Source: JAJFJD01 sp965228695 (GTDB lineage Bacteria; Pseudomonadota; Alphaproteobacteria; UBA8366). From it: a DNA stretch of 64,000 nucleotides. The position numbers were made by a program, and so were the translations under genes. Location of the stretch: NCBI GenBank assembly GCA_965228695.1, contig CBDDIB010000002.1, positions 1,612,001 to 1,676,000 on the forward strand, given 5' to 3'. This document shows, piece after piece, positions 8,359-17,636 of this stretch. How positions within the stretch are numbered: the stretch's first letter is position 1; every line of letters begins with the position of its first letter. A model generated the notes under the pieces. It saw nothing but the letters and a program-made list of their open reading frames with translations, was not told the origin of the DNA and did no database searches.

Positions 8359-9594
8359 TCAGCTCGGCGGATTGATCTGCCGATCGGGGACGATCGAGTT
8401 GGTGCCGAGATAGTGGAAATACTCGTCCTCTTGCTCGAGACAGAGCGCACGCAATCGCCATAGCGTCTTGCCGAACACCGTCTCGTTGAACAGCCAGTCC
8501 TCGACCTGCTTGCTGGTCGAATAGCCGGGCTGTGCCGTGATCGCTTCGCCGTAATACGCCTTGAGGTCCTCGTAGGCGAGTTTCAGAACGCGGCCGACCG
8601 GCATGTCGTCGCGCGGGCAGGGGGTGTCCTGGTTATCCAGAAAGTTTGCAACATACTTCGCCGCGTCGTCGATGGACAGGCCGCTCGGGCCGACCGTGGT
8701 GCGGCCGCGTGTGGTGACGGCCAGGTCGTACCAGGGCGCCAGCGAGGCAATCTCGGTCATCAAGGCCTTGCCGATCTCGCTGGTCGGCGCGGTCTCGTCG
8801 GGCAGGGTGGGCAGGTCGATCGGGCAGGCCATGCCGGTCATCGCGTCCTCGTCCAGCGCTGCGGCGGCTTCGGGAACCTCGACCGGGTAGTCGACCAGCA
8901 CGGGCCCGGACTCCGCATCGAGTAGCTCGAAGGCGGCCTTGATCACGTTTTTCTGGAACACCGCGTCGTTCGGCACGCCGATCGGACGGCCCAATTCATA
9001 CGGCACCCACAGCGCGCGCGGCGGGTTGGTGCGTTCGGTATGGATTCGGATCAGGCTGATCTGTGTCGTCGCCAGCCCTTCTTCTTCGAATATTACGGCA
9101 AGCCCGCCAACGGCGCGCGTGCATTTCGGTCATATGGGGACAAGCAGGACGGTATCGACCGCGTCCGCCTTCATCGTCTGCGCGATGGCGCGGGCCGAGT
9201 CCTCAAGGTCGCTCGGATGCGGCGCGCCCGAGACCGAGAAGTGGAAGTTCGAAACCGACCCGATCACGCCCTCGTCGGCCAGCTCGTGCAGCCGTTGCAG
9301 CGGGAAGCAGACATTCAGGTCCTGCTGGAAACCGGTGCGGTCGAAATTGACCGAGACATGGCTCATCACGACGTCGCCCGGGTCCACGTCGCCGGGGATC
9401 ACGCGGAAATCGGTAGCGTTCCGCTGAAACACGGCGTCGCTGCGCAAATTCAGCGCCGCCGTCGAGATTAGCGCGACCCTGCGCTCGTTGAGCGGCTTGC
9501 CGGTGACCCAAGGACGCCGGTCCTCGAAGCCGGAGCAATCGAGTTCTTCCATCATCTTGCGCTCGCCGAGCGGGATGTCTTCGAGCCTTGCCAT
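8359..9594 (-). CDS. GrdB-family (glycine/sarcosine/betaine reductase selenoprotein B family) selenoprotein with in-frame UGA
   Basis: A 411-residue protein read through TGA at 9132-9130, decoded as selenocysteine 155. Codons 1-154 run from MARLEDIPLGERKMM to DTVLLVPI; after TGA the same frame stays open for 256 codons to the stop at 8359, starting PKCTRAVGGLAVIFEEEG and ATTQISLIRIHTE. This gives U-x-x-C-T-R, the redox motif type of the selenoprotein B family, in mid-protein where homology clearly continues. A GC-rich stem-loop lies at the right distance 3' of the UGA. Start ATG 9594 is chosen on the conserved MARLEDIPLGER opening. It probably acts as a thiol/selenol reductase; the substrate is unknown and the other clostridial Grd subunits are not nearby. 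Sec machinery must be encoded elsewhere. Standard gene calling would report two broken genes here. Confidence 0.9.
9102..9132 (-). promoter_or_regulatory. Candidate bacterial SECIS element with the Sec UGA codon
   Basis: On the minus strand the UGA (9132-9130) is followed by 11 bases and then GCGCGCC-GUU-GGCGGGC (9118-9102). This is a 7-bp stem with one internal G-G mismatch and a 3-base loop starting with G, about 19 bases after the UGA. Bacterial SECIS hairpins lie directly after the codon at about this distance with a G at the loop apex. The fold was judged by eye only. Confidence 0.6.
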
Positions 9595-9729
9595 GGGAAT
9601 GTCCGTGAAGTGAGTCGAACCGGTGATGAAACTTAAGTATGGAGCGTGGGTTTGAGGATGGCAAATCACAAGTCGGTCGATGCCTTCGCCGATTGCCCGT
9701 GCCGGGCCCGCTCTATAGGGTGGCCGCCC

Positions 9730-10641
9730 ATGCCGAAACCTCCTGAAAAAATCGGCCTCGCGGTATTGCTGCTGTTGGCTTGCGCGCTGTCTTGGGGCAG
9801 CAACGTGGTGGTCGGGCGCGCGGTGCATGAAGACCTGCCGCCGATCGGCCTCGCCTTCTGGCGTAATGCGACCGCGTTCGCGATGGTGCTGCCCTTTACC
9901 GCCAAAGGACTGATCACGCAGTGGCGGGTCATCCGGGAATGCTGGGTGACGATCTTCGCCGCGGGCGTAATCGGTACCGCGGTGTTCAACGCCATGACCT
10001 ATTGGGCGCTGCAGGACACAACGGCGGTCAACGGCTCGATCATGATGTCCCTAACGCCGGTGGTCGTTCCGGTATTCGCCCTGATGATCTTGCGCATCGG
10101 GCTTACGGGACGGCAGGCGGCCGGGATCGCGGTATCGTTCGTCGGGGTTATCGCGATCCTGACCGGTGGCGACTTCTCCGTCCTGGCCGATTTCGCGTTT
10201 CGACAAGGCGACCTGTGGATGATCGGCGGGATGGTCTGTTGGTCGCTCTACACGGTCGTGGTAAAATTGCGGCCGGCCGAACTCGACCCCTACGTCTTTC
10301 TCAGCGTCTTGCTGGCCGTCGCGATGGTGGTGTTGATTCCCTTCTACATATGGGAAAGCGCCGCTGGCTTTCCTTATCCCGCCACGTGGGAGGGGGCCGG
10401 CGTGGCCCTCTATCTCGGCCTGTTTCCGACCGCATTGGCGCTCCTCTTCTTCAATATGGCGGTGGATATCGTCGGACCCAACCGCGCGGGCCTCTGCAAC
10501 CACTTGGTTCCGGTATTCGCGACGATCTTGGCCGTCATGTTCCTGGGCGAACGCTTGGCGTTGTTCCATCTGGTCGGTGTCGCGTTCATAGCGGCCGGAC
10601 TCTATTTGGCGACGGCGCAGGGATCGGCGCGCCGGGTGTAG
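9730..10641 (+). CDS. EamA/DMT-family transporter
   Basis: 303-residue inner-membrane protein made of two EamA repeats (about ten membrane segments), of the drug/metabolite exporter superfamily. The opening IGLAVLLLLACALSWGSNVV is typical of the first helix, and PIGLAFWRNATAFAMVLP follows. Start set at ATG 9730 because the in-frame upstream extension (from 9646) is polar and overlaps the promoter region of the divergent selenoprotein gene. Its 3' end overlaps the convergent sortase gene by 56 bases. The substrate is unknown. Confidence 0.85.
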   Translation: MPKPPEKIGLAVLLLLACALSWGSNVVVGRAVHEDLPPIGLAFWRNATAFAMVLPFTAKGLITQWRVIRECWVTIFAAGVIGTAVFNAMTYWALQDTTAVNGSIMMSLTPVVVPVFALMILRIGLTGRQAAGIAVSFVGVIAILTGGDFSVLADFAFRQGDLWMIGGMVCWSLYTVVVKLRPAELDPYVFLSVLLAVAMVVLIPFYIWESAAGFPYPATWEGAGVALYLGLFPTALALLFFNMAVDIVGPNRAGLCNHLVPVFATILAVMFLGERLALFHLVGVAFIAAGLYLATAQGSARRV

Positions 10642-11209
10642 CTTCCGGCTCGGCATAGACCACATAGCGCAATGGCCCGCCGGGATCGACCCCGTCGAAG
10701 GGGTAGCAGGTCACCAGTGCGAGCCAGGTATCGTGCGTCTCGACCCGAAGGCCGCTCACATCGGAATCCACGACCTGCGTCTTGGTGATGCGAAAGGTCC
10801 GGCGTGCGCCCGATCGGTCGGTTACCGTCATCGCGTCCCCGGACTTGAGGTCCTGCAGGAACCGAAAATGCGTGTCGCGATGTCCGCTGATGACGGACAC
10901 GCCGGCGCTGCCCGGGGCCGCGGTTCCGTCCATATGGGCGGGACCGAAGGCAAGCGTGCGGCCGCTGGCGCCTGCCAGGACGATCTGGTCGACCCGTAGG
11001 CGCGGCACCGCGATCTGGGCCACCGGCCAAGTGTCGGCCCAGGACCAGGGCTTGCTGCGTTCGACGCCGTTCTGGGTATCGGCCCAGGCGCGTTTGATGA
11101 GCAACTGCGCCAGGGCGGCCTTGGCGTGGATCCAGGCTCCCTCGCCGACCTGCCACCCGCCGAAGGCGAGCAACAGGGCGGCGAGGGCGCACGCACCGCG
11201 GGAGGTCAC
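10586..11209 (-). CDS. Class GN sortase (marine proteobacterial sortase)
   Basis: 207-residue membrane-anchored transpeptidase. One N-terminal membrane segment (ALAALLLAFGGW, residues 8-19), then the sortase beta-barrel with catalytic His110 in SGHRDTHF, Cys168 in LVTCYP and Arg181 in GPLRYVVYA. The GTG start at 11209 overlaps the TGA of the upstream target gene (GTGA), so the two are translationally coupled. In this proteobacterial pair the sortase is dedicated to the single partner protein encoded beside it. The gene's 3' end overlaps the convergent EamA gene. Confidence 0.9.
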   Translation of the reverse strand: MTSRGACALAALLLAFGGWQVGEGAWIHAKAALAQLLIKRAWADTQNGVERSKPWSWADTWPVAQIAVPRLRVDQIVLAGASGRTLAFGPAHMDGTAAPGSAGVSVISGHRDTHFRFLQDLKSGDAMTVTDRSGARRTFRITKTQVVDSDVSGLRVETHDTWLALVTCYPFDGVDPGGPLRYVVYAEPEATPGAPIPAPSPNRVRPL

Positions 11210-13470
11210 TGCGCGGTGCGCCGGCGGATGAACCAGACAGCGAGCGCCAGGCACACCAGCAGCAGCCCGATCAGCAAATGCTGACCGGCGGGCGTTGCCG
11301 TGCGGGTGTGCAGTCTGATCATCGCGCCGGGTTGGCCCGGCTGGTGAACCGTGCTGGCGGGCGCGGCGAATCCGCCGGCCGCGGTCGACTGGGCCAGCGT
11401 CCGCAAGGTTGCCTTGCCTTGCGTCCGCTGCGGCAGGGATTTGCCGGCGGCCTGCGGCGGCGTCCAGCCTGCGGGCGGGTTGGTGGGAACCGCACGGCGG
11501 CTCATGCCCTCGGTCGTCGGCCGGCTGATCTTCTTATCGACCGCCACCAGGCTGGTGTAGCGGCTCATGATCTGATGCGGCAACGCGACATTCAGGACCG
11601 CTTGCCGCACGGCCATCGGATCGACGCCTTCCTGCAGCTCGTCCATCAACGCTTCGGTTTTCCGCTTCGCCCAGTGCTTGGCGATTCCTTTCCCTTCCAA
11701 TGCGTCCGTGAGGGCCAATTTCGTCGACCATTCCCGGCCGGCGAGGCGGCCTGCAATAGTGATGTCGCCGGCACCCCGGGGCAGACGCGCGCTGACGATG
11801 ACCGGGTCGCCCCGATACAGGTCGGGCACGCGCTCCGGCTGAACGTCGGTGGCGGCGTGGTCGGTAAAATCGACCGCGATATCGGTCAGCACCGGATTGC
11901 CGAGTTTCTTGAACAGGCGGGTCATCTTGTCGGTGACCTCGCTGGTCTTGCCGATGAAAGTGAAGGTGCCGCGTCCGAACCGCGCCGCCTTGTTCATGAA
12001 ATGGGCATTCGGCGCGCTGCCGATGCCGATCGTGAACAGCCGTGAATCGCCAATGCCCTGCCGGATCAGCCGGAACAGTTGCGCTTCGTTGCCGACGCTG
12101 CCGTCTGTCATGAGCACGATCTGACGCAGCCGGCTGGTATCGATTCGGTCGTCCAGGGCGAGATCGAGCGCGCGGCGCATTTCGGTGCCGCCGTCCGCCG
12201 CCAAACCGCGGACGAAGAGCCGTGCCGAGGCCAATGATTGCGCCGCGACCGCCTGTGGCTTGGCGAATAGCGGGGTCGGCTGACTGGCGAATCCGATGAT
12301 GTTGAAATTGTCATTGGGTTGCAGACGGTCGAGTGCGAACAACAGCGCTTTCTTGGCCTGCTCGATCGACTGGCCATGCATCGACCCCGAGGTGTCGATG
12401 ATGAAGACCGCCTCCCTCGGCAGCCGGGCTTCGTCTTTCTTCGCTTCGCCGGCCGGCGGAATGACCATGGCGAGCACGTAGGTTTCGCCGTCGCGGTCTT
12501 CCTTGAAAAGCGTTGCCCGCGGGGCGTTGCCGGGGTCGGGCCGCCATTCGAGGACGAAGTCCCGGTCGGCGGGCACCGGACCGTTGCGCAGAACCACCTG
12601 GAAACTGTTGTCGCCGGCATCGGCGACCTGCACCTCGTGATACAGACTGCGGAGGGCTGCGACCGACATGCCAGGCTTCAAGGCGACGGTGATCAGCGCC
12701 GGGTTCGCCTTGCCCATGATCGGATGGCGCATCGGCGGCGTGATGCGTTCGGCGTCCGGGACGGAACGCGCGTTGATGCCTAAACCGATGCCGCCGACGC
12801 CCGCGATCTGCGGACCCTTGGGGATGTAGCGCGGGTTGACGACCATCGGGAAACGCAGCGAGTACAGGCCGTCGACGACGGTCACCGGCTGCTGGTAGGA
12901 CATCTCGACGGTGATGGTTTCGCCAGGCGGAATATTCGCGATGGAAACGGTAAAAAGGTTGGGCCGTTCCTGTTCGACGAGGCTGGCCTTGCGGCCGCTG
13001 CGCTTCGCCGCGTCGTAGCGTTTCTTGGCCGACTTGCGTTCGTCGATCCTGCCTTCGATGATCCGTTCGCCGATCCGCATCAGCATATGGTCGACCGCGC
13101 CCTTGCGCGACATGGGGAAGATATAGACGCCTTCCACCCACTCCTTGTCGGGATTCTTGAACCGTTGCGCGACGGTGACGCGGGCGACAATTCCGTTGAT
13201 CTCGATCGTGACTTTCGCGGCGAGTTCGGGCGCGGCGACGCCGAGGCCCGATGTGTTCGGCTTGCGTAAGAACAATCCTCCGTCGGATTTTCCGCGTTCG
13301 GTCGGCCCGGCAATCGGTGCCGCCTCGGCCGACAGGGCGACGATGCCCGCGCCGACAAAGATCAGTGCGCTGATTATGAGAATTGAAAACTCTTGAATGA
13401 ACCTGCTGGACCGGGTCCGTTTCGGACTCGTCGGCGTTACGGTAAGCGGCCGCCCGCCAAATCTTTTCAT
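11206..13470 (-). CDS. Marine proteobacterial sortase target protein (VIT + VWA domains)
   Basis: 754 residues. An N-terminal membrane/signal segment (about 28-50), a VIT domain (about 75-200, with FKNPDKEWVEGVYIFPM), a von Willebrand A domain (about 350-520) with the MIDAS motif DTSGSMHGQS, and a C-terminal sorting signal. The signal is TRTATPAGQHLLIGL followed by a hydrophobic helix (LLVCLALAVWFI) and RRRTAQ. The layout matches the known partner of class GN sortase encoded immediately downstream. It is probably an envelope-anchored adhesion or stress protein; the exact role is not known. Confidence 0.9.
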   Translation of the reverse strand: MKRFGGRPLTVTPTSPKRTRSSRFIQEFSILIISALIFVGAGIVALSAEAAPIAGPTERGKSDGGLFLRKPNTSGLGVAAPELAAKVTIEINGIVARVTVAQRFKNPDKEWVEGVYIFPMSRKGAVDHMLMRIGERIIEGRIDERKSAKKRYDAAKRSGRKASLVEQERPNLFTVSIANIPPGETITVEMSYQQPVTVVDGLYSLRFPMVVNPRYIPKGPQIAGVGGIGLGINARSVPDAERITPPMRHPIMGKANPALITVALKPGMSVAALRSLYHEVQVADAGDNSFQVVLRNGPVPADRDFVLEWRPDPGNAPRATLFKEDRDGETYVLAMVIPPAGEAKKDEARLPREAVFIIDTSGSMHGQSIEQAKKALLFALDRLQPNDNFNIIGFASQPTPLFAKPQAVAAQSLASARLFVRGLAADGGTEMRRALDLALDDRIDTSRLRQIVLMTDGSVGNEAQLFRLIRQGIGDSRLFTIGIGSAPNAHFMNKAARFGRGTFTFIGKTSEVTDKMTRLFKKLGNPVLTDIAVDFTDHAATDVQPERVPDLYRGDPVIVSARLPRGAGDITIAGRLAGREWSTKLALTDALEGKGIAKHWAKRKTEALMDELQEGVDPMAVRQAVLNVALPHQIMSRYTSLVAVDKKISRPTTEGMSRRAVPTNPPAGWTPPQAAGKSLPQRTQGKATLRTLAQSTAAGGFAAPASTVHQPGQPGAMIRLHTRTATPAGQHLLIGLLLVCLALAVWFIRRRTAQ

Positions 13471-13620
13471 CTTCCCTGTCTCCTGCTGTCTCTCTCCGTC
13501 GGTGTGCCTTTCCGACAGCGTTCAGCAAAACCAGGCATGCGGGCGAAGCTTGGGCGAGTTAAGGGCGATGTTTGGAAGAAATACGGCGAGTTTTTGGCGC
13601 GCGCAGTTTGGAAGCCGGGC

Positions 13621-14460
13621 TCACAGGTTCATGAAAACGATCCCGACGACGATGCCGATCGCGGCGACGATGCGCCGCGGACCGAAGGCTTCTTTCATGA
13701 AAACGGCGCCGATGATCGCGGCGAAAACCACGCTTGTTTCGCGCAGCGCGGCGACCGGTCCCATCGCGGCAAAGCTGAGCGCCCACAGCACGATGCAGAA
13801 GTTCAACGCGCTGATGACTCCGAGCGCGATGCCGGTCTTCCATCGGTCGCGCATCGCGGTGTAGATCCGCTCGCCGCGCCAGATGCGGGCGATCACCAGC
13901 ATGGTGAACCCGTCGAGCACGAACATCCAGACGACGTAACTGAGCGCCGCCTCCGGAATGCGCACGGCGAGTCCGTCGACCACCGTGTAGGCGCTGAGCA
14001 CGATGCCGGCAATGCCCGCCAGCACCAAAGGCCGCAATCCCGCACCGGCGACCTTGCTGCGTTCCAACGCGAAGCTGAGCAGGCCGGCGCAGATCAGCAG
14101 GATGCCGAAGATGGTCATGCCGCCGGGTATCTCGCCGGCGGCGGGAATGGCGAGCAGGGTGACCAGCAACGGCGCCACGCCGCGCGTGACTGGGTATACT
14201 TGGCTCAACTCGCCGTGGATATACATCGCGACCATCGCGATCTTGTAGATGATGTGCAGAACCACATGCACCGCGAGCAGCATCCAAATAGATTGCGGCG
14301 GCGGTGGAACGAAGAACAACGCCGGCACCATCAGCAGTGCCTCGGACCCGTAGATGAGCGACGCCATGGCGACGGGGTCGCGGGCACCTTTGATGAAGGC
14401 GTTCCAGGATGCGTGGACCAATGCCGCGAGCAGCAGGAGCGCGGTGACGGTGAGGGTCAT
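13621..14460 (-). CDS. EamA-family transporter
   Basis: 279-residue inner-membrane protein of two EamA-type halves, about nine to ten hydrophobic helices. The first (VTALLLLAALVHASWNAFIKG) contains the HASWNAF segment common in one EamA subgroup, and the second half repeats the pattern with ISALNFCIVLWALSF and ALRETSVVFAAIIGAVFM. Encoded 13 bases downstream of the phytanoyl-CoA-dioxygenase-like gene on the same strand, so probably one transcript. The substrate is unknown. Confidence 0.85.
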   Translation of the reverse strand: MTLTVTALLLLAALVHASWNAFIKGARDPVAMASLIYGSEALLMVPALFFVPPPPQSIWMLLAVHVVLHIIYKIAMVAMYIHGELSQVYPVTRGVAPLLVTLLAIPAAGEIPGGMTIFGILLICAGLLSFALERSKVAGAGLRPLVLAGIAGIVLSAYTVVDGLAVRIPEAALSYVVWMFVLDGFTMLVIARIWRGERIYTAMRDRWKTGIALGVISALNFCIVLWALSFAAMGPVAALRETSVVFAAIIGAVFMKEAFGPRRIVAAIGIVVGIVFMNL

Positions 14461-14473
14461 CGGCCGGGCGCCG

Positions 14474-15334
14474 TCAGGAGTCTATGACGACGCCTCCGTC
14501 CCCCCGGTGGGCGCCTTTGTCGGTCCCTTGATAGATGAAGGCTTCGCGGGTCGCGGTAATGCGGTCGTGAAGTGCCACGGCGTCGGGGTGCAGGTCGGAA
14601 ATCGGCGGCGATTCGATCTCGAAGTTATTGTAACGGTCTTCGCCGCGCACCAGCATCGCACTGTCGGGAACGCCGGTGATCTGGCTGACATGCGGCGCGA
14701 TGTATCGGATTGCGAACCCAATACGCCGGTCCTCGGTCATGTTCGGCGAGGAGGCATGCGCGAGCATGACATGATGCAGCGAGCTTTCGCCGGCCTTGAG
14801 GATCATATCGACGGCGGCATCCTCATCCACGTCGACGCCGAGTTCCTGGCCCCGCGTCAAAAGATTGTCCGGATCGAATGTGTCCTTATGCGGCAATTGC
14901 GCGAGTTTATGCGTGCCGGGGCCAACCTTCATCGCGCCGCTTTCCAGCGTGGCCGGTGTGAAGGCGACCCAGGCGGTGCACACGTCCGGCGAACTGAGGC
15001 CCCAGTAGGTCGCGTCCTGATGCCAGGAAACAAATCCTTTCCTGTCCGGTTCCTTGGTGAAAAAAGAGGACTGCCAACACAGAATGTCCGGGCCGAGAAC
15101 GTCTTCGACCGCGTCGAGGATTTTCGGATGCCTCACCAATTCGTTGAGCCAAGTCAGCAACAGATACAGTTTCTGCTTTTTCCGGCCGGTGATCGCGCCG
15201 CCTTGGCTCGCTTCGAAGTCTTCGAGCTTGCGCCGGCATTCGGCGGCCTCGGCTTCGGACAGCACCGAAACGGGGAAATGGAAGCCGTCTTCGTGATAGC
15301 GCCGGACTTGGTCCGCGGTAAGCGATTTAGGCAT
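14474..15334 (-). CDS. Phytanoyl-CoA dioxygenase (PhyH) family protein
   Basis: 286-residue non-heme Fe(II)/2-oxoglutarate oxygenase. The metal-binding His-x-Asp is seen in SWHQDATYWG near residue 123, and the distal His probably in SLHHVMLAHASSPN near residue 203 followed by RIGFAIRYI with the 2-oxoglutarate Arg. Start set at ATG 15334 (MPKSLTADQVRRYHEDGF), the normal PhyH opening. The natural substrate is not predictable; bacterial relatives hydroxylate varied secondary metabolites or amino-acid derivatives. It shares a transcript with the EamA exporter that follows. Confidence 0.85.
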   Translation of the reverse strand: MPKSLTADQVRRYHEDGFHFPVSVLSEAEAAECRRKLEDFEASQGGAITGRKKQKLYLLLTWLNELVRHPKILDAVEDVLGPDILCWQSSFFTKEPDRKGFVSWHQDATYWGLSSPDVCTAWVAFTPATLESGAMKVGPGTHKLAQLPHKDTFDPDNLLTRGQELGVDVDEDAAVDMILKAGESSLHHVMLAHASSPNMTEDRRIGFAIRYIAPHVSQITGVPDSAMLVRGEDRYNNFEIESPPISDLHPDAVALHDRITATREAFIYQGTDKGAHRGDGGVVIDS

Positions 15335-15500
15335 GGTTCGATACTCTCCGGGGCGTGGTCGTCGGACGCAGCATATCACCGGGCCGCGTGGGCGTCATTT
15401 GCCGCCGGAACCGCGGGCTTCAGTGTTGAAACGCCGTTAGCATGGGCGTAGTGTTCGCCCCTTCACTGGTTAATTCTACGTTCAAATAAGGGGTTCGAAC

Positions 15501-16703
15501 ATGTCCGTCCTTGCAGCGCGACTTGGCCGCATCAAGCCGTCTCCCACCATGGCCGTAACCGCAAAAGCCCAGGATATGCAGCGCGCCGGCGAGGATGTCA
15601 TCGGCCTCGGCGCGGGCGAGCCTGATTTTCCGACGCCGGACTTCGTGGTGCAAGCCGCGGTCGAGGCGATGAAGCGCGGTGAGACGAAATACGCGCCGCC
15701 CGCCGGCATTTTCGAATTGCGCGAGGCGGTCTGCCGCAAGTTCAAGCGCGAGAACAACCTCGACTATACGCCCGAGCAAATCTGCATCGGCGTCGGCGGC
15801 AAGCAGATCATCTACAACGCGATGATGGCGACGCTCGACCCCGGCGACGAGGTGATCGTCCCGGCGCCCTATTGGGTGAGCTATACGGATATCGCCGTGC
15901 TGGCCGAAGGGGCTCCGGTGGTCATCGAAGGGCCGGAATCGAACAACTTCAAGATCACCCCGGACCAACTCGAAGCGGCGATCACGCCGAAGTCCAAGTG
16001 GTTCGTGCTCAACTCGCCGAGCAACCCGACGGGATCGGCCTATAGTTACGACGATCTGAAGGCGTTGGCCGACGTGTTGATGAAACATCCGAACGTGCTG
16101 ATCTTCGCCGACGACATCTACGAGCACATCATTTACGACGATTTCAAGTTCCACACGATCGCCCAAGTGGAACCCGGCCTGAAGGATCGCACCCTGACGA
16201 TGAACGGCCTGTCGAAAGCCTATTGCATGACGGGCTGGCGTGTCGGCTATGCCGGCGGCCCGACCGAGTTGATCAAGGGCATCAACAACATCCAGTCGCA
16301 GAACTGCAGCAGTACCTCGACGATCAGTCAGTGGGCCGCGGTCGACGCGTTGGACGGCGACCAGAGCTTCATCGCCGAGAATGTAAAGGTCTTCAAGGAA
16401 CGGCGGGATCTCGTCGTCTCCATGCTGAATCAAGCGAATGGAATCAGTTGCGCGACGCCGGAAGGCGCGTTCTACGTTTACCCGTCGCTGGCCGGTTGCA
16501 TGGGCAAGAAGACGCCCGACGGCAAGGTCATCGAGACCGACGAGGATTTCGTGACGTATCTTCTGGAAACCGAAGGTGTCGCGGCGGTGCATGGCGAGGC
16601 CTTCGGCCTGTCGCCCTATATGCGCATTTCCTACGCCACGGCGACGGAAACGCTTGAAGACGCCTGCATGCGCATCCAGCGGGCCTGTGCCGCGTTGATC
16701 TAA
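15501..16703 (+). CDS. Class I/II pyridoxal-phosphate aminotransferase, aspartate aminotransferase type
   Basis: 400 residues, usual length for the bacterial Ib aspartate aminotransferase group. It opens LAARLGRIKPSPTMAVTAKA; GAGEPDFPTPDFV and NSPSNPTGSAYS bind substrate/cofactor. The Schiff-base lysine is Lys239 in NGLSKAYCMTGWRVGY. It catalyses transamination between aspartate (or a related amino acid) and 2-oxoglutarate in the cytosol. SD AAGGGG lies just upstream of ATG 15501. A PanE-like reductase starts 18 bases downstream, so both may share a transcript. The organism may have other paralogues, so no gene symbol is given. Confidence 0.9.
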   Translation: MSVLAARLGRIKPSPTMAVTAKAQDMQRAGEDVIGLGAGEPDFPTPDFVVQAAVEAMKRGETKYAPPAGIFELREAVCRKFKRENNLDYTPEQICIGVGGKQIIYNAMMATLDPGDEVIVPAPYWVSYTDIAVLAEGAPVVIEGPESNNFKITPDQLEAAITPKSKWFVLNSPSNPTGSAYSYDDLKALADVLMKHPNVLIFADDIYEHIIYDDFKFHTIAQVEPGLKDRTLTMNGLSKAYCMTGWRVGYAGGPTELIKGINNIQSQNCSSTSTISQWAAVDALDGDQSFIAENVKVFKERRDLVVSMLNQANGISCATPEGAFYVYPSLAGCMGKKTPDGKVIETDEDFVTYLLETEGVAAVHGEAFGLSPYMRISYATATETLEDACMRIQRACAALI

Positions 16704-16721
16704 ACCGGAGGGACAGCCGTC

Positions 16722-17636
16722 ATGCGGATCGGCGTATTCGGCGCGGGAGCGGTCGGCGGCTATGTCGGCGCGCGTCTCGCCGCTGCCGGCGAGGACGTCA
16801 CTTTCATCGCGCGCGGGGCGCATCTGGATGCGATCCGCGAAACCGGGCTGCGCCTGGATAGCCCGAACGGCGATCTCACCCTGCATCCGGCACAGGCGAC
16901 CGACGATCCGTCCTCGGTCGGGCCGGTCGACTACCTTCTGTTCGCGGTCAAGCTGTTCGATACCGAGGCGGTGGCGGAAGCCTGCCGGCCGATGGTCGGT
17001 TCGGACACCACCATCGTCGCTCTGCAGAACGGCGTCGAAACCGAAGAGATCATCGGCGGCATCCTCGGCCCTGAAAAGGTCATGGGCGGCACCGTCTATA
17101 TCGCCGCGGTCATCGCGGAGCCGGGCCTGATTCGCCAGACCGGCACCTTCGCCCGCGTGATTTTCGGCGAGTTGGACGGCAGCCGGTCCGAACGCGGGTT
17201 CGCGTTGGAAGCCGCCTGCAAGGCCGCCGGTCTCGATGTCGTGTTTTCCGATGCGGTGCTGACCGAGATATGGATGAAATTCATTGTCTTAGCCGCGCTC
17301 AGCGGCGTGACCACCGCGACCCGGAAATCGATCGGACCGCTCCGCGCCGATCCCGATACGCGGGCCCTTTTCCGCAACGCGATCGCCGAGGCGGCCGCCG
17401 TCGGGCGGGCAAGGGGTGTAGTCCTCCCGGACGATGCCGTCGACCGGCAGCTCGCGGTCGTCGACGGCTGGCCGCACGACATGGTCGCCTCAATGCTGCA
17501 CGATCTGAATGCGGGTAAGCGTATGGAATTAGACCATCTTTCCGGCGCGGTGACCCGTCTCGGCCGGCTCGCGGGCGTGCCGACGCCGGTTCACGACGTG
17601 CTGTACGCGACGCTGAAGCCCTACAAGGACGGTTGA
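16722..17636 (+). CDS. 2-dehydropantoate 2-reductase family protein
   Basis: 304 residues. The NADP-binding motif GAGAVGGYVGARLAAAGEDV starts at residue 7. The catalytic Lys is expected in EIWMKFIVLAALSGVT near residue 186, matching the ketopantoate reductase (PanE/ApbA) fold, which reduces 2-dehydropantoate to pantoate in coenzyme A synthesis. Catabolic and orphan homologues are common, so a true PanE role is not certain. It directly follows the aminotransferase gene. Confidence 0.82.
   Translation: MRIGVFGAGAVGGYVGARLAAAGEDVTFIARGAHLDAIRETGLRLDSPNGDLTLHPAQATDDPSSVGPVDYLLFAVKLFDTEAVAEACRPMVGSDTTIVALQNGVETEEIIGGILGPEKVMGGTVYIAAVIAEPGLIRQTGTFARVIFGELDGSRSERGFALEAACKAAGLDVVFSDAVLTEIWMKFIVLAALSGVTTATRKSIGPLRADPDTRALFRNAIAEAAAVGRARGVVLPDDAVDRQLAVVDGWPHDMVASMLHDLNAGKRMELDHLSGAVTRLGRLAGVPTPVHDVLYATLKPYKDG

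Noticed and set aside
9130..9132. TGA in the GrdB-like gene as a nonsense mutation
   Set aside because: The residues at the site fit the conserved U-x-x-C-T-R motif, the frame stays open for 256 codons and a hairpin follows, so Sec decoding explains it better.
15420..16886. 488-codon minus-strand frame over the aminotransferase
   Set aside because: Antisense shadow of a full-length aminotransferase with its catalytic motif on the plus strand.
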